A stretch of 64,000 nt of DNA from Stenocarpella maydis (Eukaryota > Ascomycota > Sordariomycetes > Diaporthales > Diaporthaceae). The stretch spans positions 111,353-175,352 of the forward strand of contig NQMI01000103.1 in assembly GCA_002270565.1 (NCBI GenBank), in the 5' to 3' direction. Under the pieces are notes generated by a model. That model saw only the letters and a list, made by a program, of their open reading frames with translations. It was not told where the DNA came from and did no database searches. The position numbers were made by a program, and so were the translations under genes. Below, in pieces: positions 1 to 10,411 of this stretch (its first letter is position 1; the number at the start of each line of letters is the position of its first letter).

Positions 1-1425
1 GAAACCCGGCGCCCAGTGACGGCGAACACGACTACAGCAGCGAATCGATTTCTCCCAGGATATACCGGGTCACCAGCATGCTTCATCAGCTCACTCAAGG
101 CCTTCTCGAAGTGGTCGACACTCGCGACCCGGCCCCTTACTTCCGTCATCGCGTTGACTTCTACCATCGTTCTGTTCGAGACTATCTAAGAAACCAATGG
201 AAAACGGGCGCAAGACAGAGCCCGTTCCCAAACCTGCACGAAGAAGTGCAGGCCTACTGTCGACTACGGAGCCTCGAGGCGCTGCGCAGAACACGTCGAC
301 GTTTCATACGAGAAGACCAACTCAGTGGAACAGGAGAGGAAGCAGATACAAGCGTCTTAATCAACCTGAGATCCCTGTTCGAGTACACATTTATCTGGCT
401 TAGTTCTTGCTCCCGGGAGAACAAACAGCCTTCCAATGTGAGCCTGCGAGAATTTGAGAAGGCCCTCCTCCAATCGGAACAGTCCTTCCCGCCGTTTCTG
501 CTTGGAAGATTGCTTATCAACGAAAAGGTATCCTGGAGGTATCACTCCCGCAATGCCATTGGCAAGACGTCATTTCTCCACTGGGCAGCGTACTGGGCAC
601 AAGGAGAGTTTGTCAAGTCCAGGGTTTCAGCTGGCTCATGGGAAGAGTGCAAGAACATGTCCGCTCCACATGAACTCAACTTGCTCCTGTCATCATCGGC
701 CGCTGCTGACGTGGACACGACGCGATACCTGCTCAAGAATAGCCACCGCCCAGAAGAGCCAATGAAAATATTTGATCTGAAAATAGGGTCTGACTAAAGC
801 TGGCAGACCAGCTTCTCAGAATTCAACTCTGGTAGCTCACCTCCAACTTGGAAATCTATCCATCACTACATGGAAACTCAGCCCAGTGGGGTTGAAACAA
901 CCACGACAGTTTGGATGGTTCTTCTCAGGGATTTCGTTAGTAATGTGAAATTGTACTGCTGGAAGAGAAAGCTGGCGTCATTATGGCCACTTTACCTCGA
1001 CATGGACTGGCTAGAGCGGCTCTCTAAGATAATTGAGGAGTATCTAGCTGCTGGAGCCAACCCCTACGTCTATTTTCTCTTGTTTCGAAAGGACCCACAG
1101 GTCAAATATAAAGCGACCCTTTACCAACTGCTCGATGTCTTCAAGCCAGCAAATCTCTCATCCTTGTGCGGCCTGCTGAAGAAGCCATGGTGGAGAGACA
1201 TCCTTTCTGGGACAGGGTTCGTCTCAAAGCCCATGAAATATCAACCTGTCACTCTGGATCTGCTATTGGAAGGCGACTGGGAGGTATTGGGCGTGGGGCT
1301 GGAGAATGGTCTCAATCTTCTTGGATCATTCAAAGTACGGGTATTTTGAGCTTCCTAGTTACTATTATATCAAGCAGCTTGAGATCCTATCCCGAAATGC
1401 AAATCTCGGGCAGCAGGTTGCATAG
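1..1425 (+). pseudogene. Broken C-terminal part of a NACHT/ankyrin-type STAND protein gene
   Basis: Reading is open from base 3, so the gene begins outside the window. The translated stretch FYHRSVRDYL near residue 38 is the segment that commonly follows the NACHT domain in fungal STAND (NLR-like) proteins, and later pieces such as YLAAGANPYVYF look like degenerate ankyrin repeats. The frame is cut by a TAA at 795-797, yet coding-like sequence continues in the same frame to 1349. The TAA could come from CAA by a single C-to-T change. Near 1315-1340 the plausible frame shifts by one base and continues to a TAG at 1423-1425 (SKYGYFELPSYYYIKQLEIL). An intron hiding the TAA is possible but I see no good splice pair. 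I call it a relic with two lesions; the family assignment rests on short motifs only. Confidence 0.5.
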
Positions 1426-2258
1426 TACCGCCACAATATACATGGTACCTCTCGGAGACTTAATGGATGAGTCGATACACGTTTTCCCATAGGCCCAACC
1501 GGCCGCAATATTCGAATTTTATGTCACACACGAGGGCGCATCTAGACTCATAGCAGGATCAATTGATTCTTTCTCTGTTTCATAGCGGAATCCCTCTTCC
1601 TCGTGAAGCTTGCCCGCCTTCGCCTCGCCAAGAAGCAGTGGTACCGCCCGCCAGATCTCACTCTCAACCCGCTCTTCTTTCTTTTTTCAATGGCTAATTA
1701 TGTCTTTGCGAATCGTGACTTGAGAAAGAAGCTGGCCCTTTGAGTGAGAAGATCAGAACTGTAACGCTGAATCACAACCCGAAATGATCCGCTTCCATTC
1801 TCCTTTCAGGGCGATACTCCCCATTTACATACATACCAGCGTTGATACTCGCTGCGAGCCGTTGCAGTTATCCTTGTTGTTACGATATAAGGCTAGGGGT
1901 ACTATCCAGGGTATGCAGCACACTTTTGTCCTAATAGTACAGTGGTCTTTTTCGTGTGACACTTGTTCTCCCCAGCACTTGATAATAGAACTCTTAATTG
2001 TGTCGAGTTCTTCATGCATGCCTAGGTAGCGTTCTTGTGTCGGCAGGTTTCGTTCTCCTACTTATCATTGCTGTTACATGTATCATGTGCTGTATGTAGA
2101 ACAGATTTTCGCTGCACTTCAATGTTGGTGAACTTGCGAGATGCTCAGTGAGGCCTCGGTGGTTGGCAATATACGTGATTTTGACGGATGTACTCGAGTA
2201 AATGTACGTTGTCAGCATTGAAACTGCTTGGCCTGCTAGTCCTTGTTAATAATTTGGT
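1426..2258. other. Intergenic, no gene recognised
   Basis: Only short unconvincing open frames on both strands. I see no repeats, splice-bounded exons or known motifs. Confidence 0.5.
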
Positions 2259-2930
2259 CTACAAGCGGCCGAGAATACCATCCCTCTGGGGCTCGACCTG
2301 ATATTTGGGCACATCCGAAACTCCAGCAATCAACGGATGCGACGTGGGGCAGTGATAGCACTCGGAGTTCTCGATGAGTCCAGTTCAGATAGCGTCGACG
2401 TCCAATTCCTACTCGTTATCATCAAATTCGTCGAAGTCGAACTTGTTCATTCTTTTATTTTCCTCGACACCATTGAGCCGTCTTTCCCATGTTATCCTAG
2501 GCTTTCCTTCGGGGCCAGTGGCCTCCAGATTGACCCACACAAGCCTCAATTTTACCGACTTGCATATGAAAGGTAGTAGACCATGTCGGCTTCCTCCCGA
2601 ATTCTTCGACTGTGTCGAAACGAGAAACTTTTGCCAGGTTCCCTTTCAGCGCATAAGACCAACGGTGGTATTCGCAATTCAGAATGCTGGCAGTACCACA
2701 TGTCTTTGCGATGCGAGGGAGCGTGGTGTTGGCAGGTGTTGTGAAAGCCGTTAATAGTGCCGCCTCGGCGACGAATAAGAAAGAAATAATTGGCGCGTGT
2801 GTTTGAGGAAAACAAACTTCCCAGGTTCGTCCAGGCGGAACGACTGCGTGACGAGAATCCATATTTCGGAACATATCGCACGGCGCTCAAGCTGGTACAT
2901 CGCTGGTGATCGGTACCATGATGATGGCAA
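2259..2930 (-). pseudogene. Decayed Rieske [2Fe-2S] ring-hydroxylating oxygenase (choline/carnitine monooxygenase-like)
   Basis: On the minus strand the expected order of motifs is present but split over three frames. From the 5' side: MYQLERRAI near 2890, the usual N-terminal helix; then TINGFHNTCQHHAP (about 2720-2760), the first Rieske CxH ligand pair; then LNCEYHRWSYALKGNL (about 2630-2680), the second pair CxxHxW; then KLRLVWVNLEA near 2540; then [15 protein letters not shown] (about 2334-2375), the mononuclear-iron site typical of choline monooxygenase-like enzymes. The two cysteine motifs are 58 bases apart, where a multiple of three is needed and about 60 is usual. There are stops before the last motif. 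The reading ends at TAG 2259-2261, so most of the C-terminal catalytic domain is missing. Introns could explain some frame changes, but not the 58-base spacing or the lost C-terminus. It lies just upstream of hxnY and diverges from it. Confidence 0.8.
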
Positions 2931-3704
2931 CCCTCTTTTTGGCTCGAAGGGCCCTAGCTGCCTAACTTTTCTGGGAGATTCCTAACAGCCGCCACGTGAT
3001 GAAGCAAAGGCAAGAGCCTGATTGGGTGACCAAGGCTGGAATGATGGCCTCCAGTATAAGTCTCTAAGCACGATTCCTTCCGCGGTCCTGTGACACTTTT
3101 TTCCGCTTACATGCATGCAGGCTTGAGGCTTTAGCTACAATATGGCAGACATGAACGTCACGCCAGCGGTGGTTGCCAAGCGCGGGAAGCCCGGACCTGG
3201 TTCGACAGAGCTGCCGGAGTGATAGAGGTGGGATAAAGAGTGGGGAAACTGTTGGCATGCTGGGGTATTTAGATAAGGAACCGGGAAGAATAATCTTGGG
3301 TGTTCCCCTAGATGAGAGTTAGCCGGACACCTCCGCGCCGGATGACGGCCTAACCTGAGTAGCCTCGGAACCCAGAGAGTGCCCAGCAGCGGAGAGGCCA
3401 TATACCAAGAAGGCCTTGCCTGAGACCATACCCGATCCAATGCTTTTCCCCATCTTGAGCAGGTCTGGTGACATTCTACAGATCACAGTGTACCGGGTGC
3501 CAGCACTTGTTTACCTTAGCAGTATACTTAGGTACACTTGAGGACTCCCATAACATCCGTCTACATCTGAGAAGCGTCGACCGTCTATAACACTCTGACC
3601 ATTCAGTGTCAAGGCGTCTAATTTGATATTAACAACCTCAACCTTTAGAAAGAACTCCCTCGGTCATCACATTTTTCTGAGTCTTGAAACCCTGACGGCC
3701 ACAA
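2931..3704 (+). promoter_or_regulatory. Upstream region of hxnY
   Basis: No gene seen. Two GATA-factor core sites (HGATAR) occur: TGATAG at 3220-3225 and AGATAA at 3271-3276. The hxn genes of A. nidulans are under AreA nitrogen control, so these are candidates, but about this many sites are expected by chance. Confidence 0.35.
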
Positions 3705-4872
3705 ATGTCTAATGAAATTCCCCTCATTGATTTCTCTGGTAGGAAACTCCGAGTTCCCAGTCAAAGATCCCTTGAACAGCGTGTCTGACAGAGTTACTCT
3801 GGGCAGATTTCTATTCTCCCGATCCCATAATCAAGGCCAAAGTCGTCGATCAAATCCGACGGAGCTGCTTGTACAATGGGTTTTTCCAGATCAAGAATCA
3901 CTCTGTGCCTCTAGGCCAGCAGAGCGCGGTGATGAACAGCGCCAAGAAGTTCTTCTCTCTGGACCTGGAAGAAAAGCAGAAGGTGTCTAAGAATAACAAC
4001 ACCTGGAATCGCGGGTACGAGATGCTACGATCGCAGATTTTGGAGGAGGGCACCCAGCCTGAGCTCAAGGAGGGATTCTACATTGGAGATGACATCTCTC
4101 CTGACCACCCCTATTTCGTGAACAAGAAGCTCAACAGCGGCCCAAATCAGTGGCCAGAGCCACTGGGCCATACGTTCCAGGAAACGACCATGGCATACTA
4201 CAAGTCAACAGTTGACTTGGCAGCTGATTTACTAAAGGCCCTAGCACTATCTTTGGATCTCGATGAAGACTACTTCTCCAAATTCATGGACGGTGCTGTG
4301 GCAACAATGCGTTTGCTTCACTACCCGAGTCAACCAGCGGATGCGGACGATAAACTGTCACGCGGTATCGGAGCTCACACAGACTTCGGGGCCATCACTC
4401 TGCTCCTGCAAGATGAGGTAGATGGTCTGCAGGTCTGGGACGAGCGTTCGGAAATTTGGATTGATGTAAGTTCGCTCTCTTTGAATGGTGGAAATTGCTA
4501 ACTCATTACCAGGTCGAACCAACTAAGGGAGCTTTTGTTGTCAACCTAGGAAACCTGATGTCGCGATGGACGAATGAGAAGTACAAGAGTAATGTACATC
4601 GCGTCATTAACAAGTCAGGAAAGGAGCGCTACTCTATTCCTTTATTCGTATCTGGTAACCCCGATTATCTAGTCGAGTGTATTCCGACCTGTAAGGCACC
4701 GGGTGAGCCAGCGAAGTTCCCCTCTGTCACGGTCCAGGAAGCCGTATCTGCAGCCTACGCTGAGTCCTATGGCAGGGCTCAGCTTTACAAACATGGCCTG
4801 GAGAAGGTTGTTGGAAGTACCCAGGCAAAAGCCCCATCTCCAGCAGCTAGCAACCCGATGGCTGCAGCTTGA
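3705..4872 (+). CDS. hxnY: HxnY-like 2-oxoglutarate/Fe(II)-dependent dioxygenase
   Basis: Exons 3705-3738, 3807-4465 and 4513-4872 give 350 residues; both introns are GT-AG and keep the frame. The start gives MSNEIPLIDFSDFYSPDPII, the usual N-terminus of isopenicillin-N-synthase-like dioxygenases. Iron ligands are visible as His202 and Asp204 (GAHTDFGAITLLLQD) and His260 (NVHRVIN); the 2-oxoglutarate-binding Arg270-x-Ser272 follows (ERYSIPLF). The family uses 2-oxoglutarate and O2 to hydroxylate or desaturate small molecules in the cytosol. The assignment to HxnY rests on the surrounding set of nicotinate-catabolism genes, since the family itself is large. Its exact step in the fungal pathway is acting on a ring intermediate after 2,5-dihydroxypyridine, which I give from memory. 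It is followed by the co-oriented permease gene. Confidence 0.85.
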
Positions 4873-5512
4873 AACCAGTTTGGACAAGAAGTTAGCCAAG
4901 CGGTGTTGTATTGCGGGCAATTCTGTACCATACGGAAAAGTTAGATGAGCATGAAGCAATATCAAATCAGTCTGTCTGGATCATTAGTGCATCGGATAAA
5001 TGTCTAGGTGTGAGTGGAGTGTGAAATGGAGCCCATCTTGTGCCGTGATTCAATGATCATACACGCTTACTCGGTATTGCAGAAGGTGTTGGAAAGAGCT
5101 TCATGTTCACAACCACACTCGAGTTGGGCAAATCGGTTGCTTCCAAATGCCGAATATATGCTCCACCATAAACGTTGGTATGGACATCTCCAATGGTACC
5201 CTCAGGGCAGTGCATCCATCGGCCTATCAGCGACAGCCTCCCACTTTTGATTCCGGTCATGCAGCTTAATGTTGCTACATGCAGTGACAGGGTGCCTATC
5301 AGTAAGTGACGCACTTGTCCTACTTTGGTCTCACAACTAGCCAGTTATCATCTCAGATAAGACAGGCGTTGACACGGATGAATCCCTTCTGGTTAAGGGG
5401 GAGAAACACATATTAATAAATAGGAGCAGATGTTACACCCAAACACTTTCGGAACGAGCCAAGCATAGTAAATCGTACGTACAACAGAAGCAAGCATTTC
5501 ACAATAATCAAA
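4873..5512 (+). promoter_or_regulatory. Intergenic region hxnY-hxnP, promoter of the permease gene
   Basis: No gene seen. Four HGATAR sites: 5224-5229, 5296-5301 and 5345-5350 (minus strand) and 5355-5360 (plus strand), the last two only 4 bases apart. This is about twice the chance expectation and would fit AreA control. Confidence 0.35.
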
Positions 5513-7279
5513 ATGATAGAGTCTACTGACCTTGAGAAGAAGGGTGTAGCCGTGGACGGGTTGGCGGATGATCACACGACGGCAGAAGGCCAAGCGCACC
5601 GAGCGGAGCAACTTCATACCGACCTAAGCAGCGAGAGGAAATATGGTGAGTCTCATGAAGTGTGTCCGAATGGCGAGATCCAAGTTAGAAGTTGTGCTCA
5701 CATCTGCTTTAGTTCGAAAGCTAGACTGTTGGCTGTTGCCATTCCTCAGCATGATGTACTTCTTCAACGCTATCGATCGAGTAAGTCATGCCGAAGCTCG
5801 CATGTGAAATGGAGACCCCAATATTGACAAAAGAGTTCTGCAGAGTAACCTGGGAAATGCCGAAACTGACGGGATGGGTGACGATATGCACTTCATGGGG
5901 CAGGAGTACTCATTGCTCATCCTTCTGTTCTACATACCGAATGGCCTGTGTGATCTTCCTCTCAACATGTTGACGAAGCGTTTCTCGGGCAAGGTCATGC
6001 TTCCTCTACTCATGACAGGCTGGGGCGCAATGTCCATGCTCCAGGCAGCTTGTACAGGTTTTGCCGGCATCTTGTTTGTTCGTTTGATTTTAGCGTAAGT
6101 ATTCATTCGAGATCTGATAAGTGATCTGAAAAATGGTAGCTAATTGAGAACACAGGTCTCTGGAAGCTGGTTTTTTTGCTGGGGCAGTGTTCTACCTCAC
6201 ACTCTTTTATACTCGAGGCGAGCTGGGTTTCCGCATAGCCCTGTTCTTCGGCAGCGCACTGCTTGCTGGAGCATTCTCTGGTCTGCTCGCATTTGGTGTG
6301 TTCCAGATTAGAGAATCACACGTTAAAGGATGGTGAGTTTTGCTACGCTTATCTCAAAGTGACAGAAGCTCAAAATCTAATTGCTTTTCTGGTTCAAAGG
6401 ATGTGGCTCTTTATCACTGAAGGTGGAATGACGGTCATCATGGGCATCGTGGCTTTCTTCTGGCTCCCGTCAACACCCGCCACTGCTTGGTTTCTTACCG
6501 AGGAAGAAAAGGCTTTGGCAAAGATGAGGCAGCTGCGCGATGGCTCCGGCCAAGTTGGGGAGACCTTCACACTCAAAGACTGTTTTCGCAGCTGGAATGA
6601 CCGCAAGTTTGCTGTGTGGTGTGTTATCAGCTTCACTTATCCCGTGGCGTTTGCGACAACGGCGAACTTTTTACCTTTGATCCTCAAACGGCTCGGGTAC
6701 AATACCGTGATCACAAACCTCCTCACTGTCCCGCCGAATATCGTCGGATTCTTGGTCCTCCTAGCCGTGACTCGCAGCTCGGACAAGAACCGCGAACGTT
6801 CATTTCACATTATTGGCTCATTGCTCCTCAGTCTAGCAGGGCTTATCATACTGGCAGCGGTTCCATCAGACACAGGCACCACAAACATTGCAGTCGCATA
6901 TTTCGCATGCTTTCTTTTGTGCAGTGGCGCATACATTCCAAGCTGTCTTGTCCACAGCTGGCACAACAACAATAATCTCAACGAGACATCTCGTGCTGCG
7001 ACGACAGGCCTGTTGGTTGGTCTCGGCAACCTGGGGGGCATATTATCAGGGGCGACCTTCCGGACTAATTACGCCCCACGTTATATCCCGACGCTTGGCG
7101 CAACCGCCGCGTGTAATGTGGTATGTGTTTGCTTCACCCTGTGTTTGGGTCTTTGGATGCGTAGGGAAAACTCAAAGAAGAACCAAGAATGCGGAGCTAT
7201 CTTGAATGCGGGAGACGTCGACACAAGGGACGTGGGTGGTTTAGGAACCAAGGACTCCAGGTGGAGATATTTTGTGTAG
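5513..7279 (+). CDS. hxnP: MFS permease of the anion:cation symporter (Tna1/Dal5-like) type, HxnP candidate
   Basis: Five exons (5513-5645, 5713-5780, 5844-6094, 6156-6332, 6400-7279) join in frame to 502 residues. The N-terminal tail is hydrophilic and is followed by RKLDCWLLPFLSMMYFFNAIDR and SNLGNA, the signature of TM1 in the allantoate/nicotinate permease family of the Major Facilitator Superfamily. The remaining hydrophobic blocks are consistent with 12 membrane spans, with the usual central cytoplasmic loop around EEKALAKMRQLRDG. Plasma-membrane uptake of nicotinate or a hydroxylated derivative is inferred from the cluster. I gave the hxnP name to this transporter and hxnZ to the other because this one resembles yeast Tna1. 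That split needs a direct comparison. It converges on hxnM downstream. Confidence 0.8.
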
Positions 7280-7523
7280 TGTTTGAATGTAATGATCACT
7301 GTCCAACTTCATCACTCGATGGCTTGCTTGGCTGGGCCATTCATTGGGCCACGCGCATATGTTAGGGTATCATCGCATCAGACGCTAATCACCGAATCTT
7401 CACAACTCAAACTGCCTAGATTTCGCCTAGTTACTTGCGAGGATATTCAAGACGAGGGACTGGGATTTCGTTAACACTAAGGTATTTCAAGACTTCAATT
7501 GAGAAGGATAGAGGTTCTAGGGA

Positions 7524-8758
7524 TTAGGCTCCCTTCGCCTTGTTTTCCCGATACTTCCGCATCACCTCCTGGGCATCTGCGGGCATCAGGGCGCCAGGTG
7601 CTGGCGTGTTCTTGCTCTTGAAATGGTCACTCATCTTGACGTAAGAATTAGCAACTCAAGCACAGTTACCGAATTGATGACGAGTCCAACATACCTCAGC
7701 CATCGTGACCCATCTAACACCCTCGTGTCTGTTGATGTGCTCGATGATGCGCTCATGCATGAGCAAGACATGTGGACGACCCGACACGTCCGGGTGGATG
7801 GTCATTGGGAAGATGAACTCATCTGCCAGGCTGTTAGTTGATGCCAAAAGGGGGAAATAAACGTAAAGACCTGCCATATTCCCGGTAGAAGTAATCAAAA
7901 TGGTCTTTCCAGATATCCTCGACATCTCTGCCATAAGTTAGCGTTACATCCGCCCTACAGCACATTTTGGCGGTCCCAAAAGCTACCTTGGGTTGACCCA
8001 TCCGTGTGAGTTGGCGCTGTTCTTGATGAACATCATAGGAGGCAAGTCATCAATGTACCAGGAACCTGGAATCTCAACGAGCCCAGTCTCTTGGCCTTTC
8101 TCCAAAGGCTTCATCCACTCTTCCGCTTTCTTTGTGTAGTCAATTTTCGTCCAGGAATCCCCTGTACGGAGCCAGTATGCCTGGCAATCGTGGTGCGACA
8201 TCGAGTGATCATACTCAATGCCGTAACTGAGCATGAGTTCGGTCCCCTCCTTGCTGGTTTCCCACCATGGGGCAACAGAGCCACGAGGCGGCTTGCCACA
8301 GAAATCCGTAAGCATCTTCCAGGTCTTATCCAGCACATCTCTTTGCTGTTCAATAGTCATGTCGCTGGGGTTTTCATGGCTGTAGCCGTGTAGGCCAATC
8401 TCATGTCCCGCATCGCGAACCATAGCGCACTCCTCTGGAAAGGTTTCCAGGGAATGGCCCGGGATGAACCAGGACGCTTTGATGTTGTACTTCTCGAACA
8501 GCTTCAGAAGCCTACGGGTCCCAATCGTACCGGCCCAGATCCCTGCACCGAGTCAGAATCGTGATGGAGTTTGTCATTGCCATCAAACTTACCTCGGCTG
8601 ATGTCGCTGGAGCTGTCTTCGCCCCCATAGGATCCGAGCCAACCTGCAACTGCGTCGATGTCGACGCCATAGCTGTCACGAAATCAACATCTACAGTCTG
8701 ACTCAAGAAATGTCCATTTCGCCTGAGCTCACCAGACCAAAACTTCTTTCTTGCCCAT
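7524..8758 (-). CDS. hxnM: HxnM-like cyclic imide hydrolase (polysaccharide-deacetylase/NodB fold)
   Basis: Six exons on the minus strand: 8733-8758, 8593-8672, 7987-8542, 7871-7927, 7695-7830 and 7524-7634. They give 321 residues. The start [20 protein letters not shown] is the hallmark of the fungal PgdA/allantoinase-like deacetylase subfamily. Metal and catalytic residues are Asp13/Asp15 and the HGYSHE motif (His87, His91); SWFIPGHS is at 59-66. In A. nidulans a protein of this fold opens the cyclic imide 3-hydroxyglutarimide in nicotinate catabolism (recalled). There is no signal peptide, which fits a cytosolic imidase and not a wall deacetylase. Intron 4 resolves cleanly only with acceptor CTAACAG ending at 7831, giving [12 protein letters not shown]. 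It is divergent with hxnW. Confidence 0.85.
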
Positions 8759-9406
8759 GTTGACGTTGATTGTACAGCAATGGTGAATCTGGCTAGCCGA
8801 TGTTCTCGTCCAGCGTTGCTTTGGTGATCGGCACACAAGCTGAACCAGCGCAAGGGGTGGTGTTTAGGGCGGGGTTTGCTTTCCAACTGCAACTGAACGA
8901 ATTTGGCCACTTTCGCCAACACAGCCTATCACACATCAGGGCCCCCGAGACACGGCGTGATATGCACGTCGCCGGTACCAACCAACCGGCACCAGTAGCT
9001 GAGGCCTTCTGTAAAGGGTTTAATGGCAGATACTGGAGCTTCCCCTCCTTTCCCCACTCTTGACATCTTGGGCCAAGGGTTGATCCTCAACCGACAAACA
9101 CCACTTATGGAAATACATTTCGAGCTACCTGTTATCTCAACCTTCAATTCTGGCAGACCCCTAACGTGGAAGATGCAGAATTTCATGAGGCCATGGCCTC
9201 AATGCAAGTAGTTTGAAATGGGTCTTACTCGCGACCGCTGTAGGCATCCCCGGAGAGCCAAACGCCTGTACCAGAGCTTTATCTGTCTACAGGAAAGGTT
9301 TCAGTGAATTCTGCAAATCTATTGCACCCTTGCGTCACATCACTACTCGCACAAGACTATCGCCAAAATCAGAGACGTCGTAAAGACGAGACCACGAGCG
9401 AGAACC
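8759..9406. promoter_or_regulatory. Divergent promoter region hxnM / hxnW
   Basis: The 648 bases between the two start codons contain no convincing gene. HGATAR sites lie at 8926-8931, 9132-9137, 9279-9284 and 9357-9362, all on the minus strand. A shared regulatory region for both genes is inferred from the head-to-head layout. Confidence 0.4.
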
Positions 9407-10244
9407 ATGTCCAAGGTAGGCACAAGAACCACAATATAAAATAACTTGTGGGGATAGATCATGGCGTGAGTGTTAACCTTGTTGCGTACAGTTTTCATTA
9501 AACGGAAGGGTCGCTCTAATCACCGGAGGAGCTAGAGGCTGCGGCCTTGCATTCGCTCAAGGTCTGGCCGAAGCAGGCGCAGATGTGGCCATCTTCGATA
9601 TCATCCCGCCCTCACCATCTCTGGCCCAGCTCACCACAGACCATGGCGTTCGAACAAAAGCATACACGGTCGATGTGACGTCTGTCTCGGGCCTGAAGAC
9701 CGCATTTGGAGCATTCAAGGCTGACTTTGGTGGGCGGCTTGATATTGTGGTTGCGTGTGCGGGCGTGAACAAGAACGTTGAGCTCCTCGACACCACGGAG
9801 GAAGACTTCGACAGGTTATTCGGAGTAAACTGCAAGGGTGTCTACTTCACCGCCCAGCTGGCAGCCAAACAGATGATCGAGAACGGCACCAAGTGCGGCA
9901 GCATCATCCTTGTTGCCAGCATGGCTTCATATATCGCCATCCGCTCCCAGCGCTCCAGTGCCTACTGTGGGACAAAAGGGGCGGTGAAGGCCATGGTAGC
10001 ACCAATGGCTGCAGAAATGAACAAGTATGGAATTCGAGTGAACTCAGTGAGCCCGGGCTTTGTCAGGACTGAGATGACGAGCCCGTTTCCCCATTTGTTG
10101 GAGAGTTGGAAAGATGAGGTTATGCTTGGTCGGGTTGCAGAGCCGGATGATATCAAGGGGGCATGTGTATTCTTAGCTAGCGATGCAAGCAAGTACTGTA
10201 CTGGGACAGACATCGTGGTGGATGGAGGTGTGACTAAGTGGTAA
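9407..10244 (+). CDS. hxnW: HxnW-like short-chain dehydrogenase/reductase
   Basis: Exon 1 is only nine bases (9407-9415, Met-Ser-Lys); after a GT-AG intron exon 2 runs 9492-10244, giving 253 residues, normal for a classical SDR. The NAD(P)-binding turn is TGGARGCG (14-21), the CAGVN motif follows in the middle, and the active site is Tyr161-x-x-x-Lys165 (SAYCGTKGA) with Ser146 or Ser149 upstream. The C-terminus ends GTDIVVDGGVTKW, as in FabG-like ketoreductases. An oxidoreduction of a hydroxyl or keto group on a partly saturated pyridine-derived ring is inferred from the cluster. Exon 2 alone lacks an ATG near the Rossmann turn, which is why the tiny first exon is needed. Confidence 0.87.
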
Positions 10245-10411
10245 ATATCGGCATTTGCTGCAGGGGAGCAATAACGAAGTAGTCAGTCAGTAAACCCTCA
10301 GAGACGTCGCAACTGTTGACCGGTTCAACAAAATTTACATGTTCCACTACCTGTCCATCACTTGCTAGCCATTCAATTGTATATGCTATCTTAGAAATGA
10401 TATTCTATTTC

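Noticed and set aside
2337..2754. Plus-strand open frames around 2.3-2.75 kb
   Set aside because: They are antisense shadows of the Rieske relic, whose motifs are on the minus strand.
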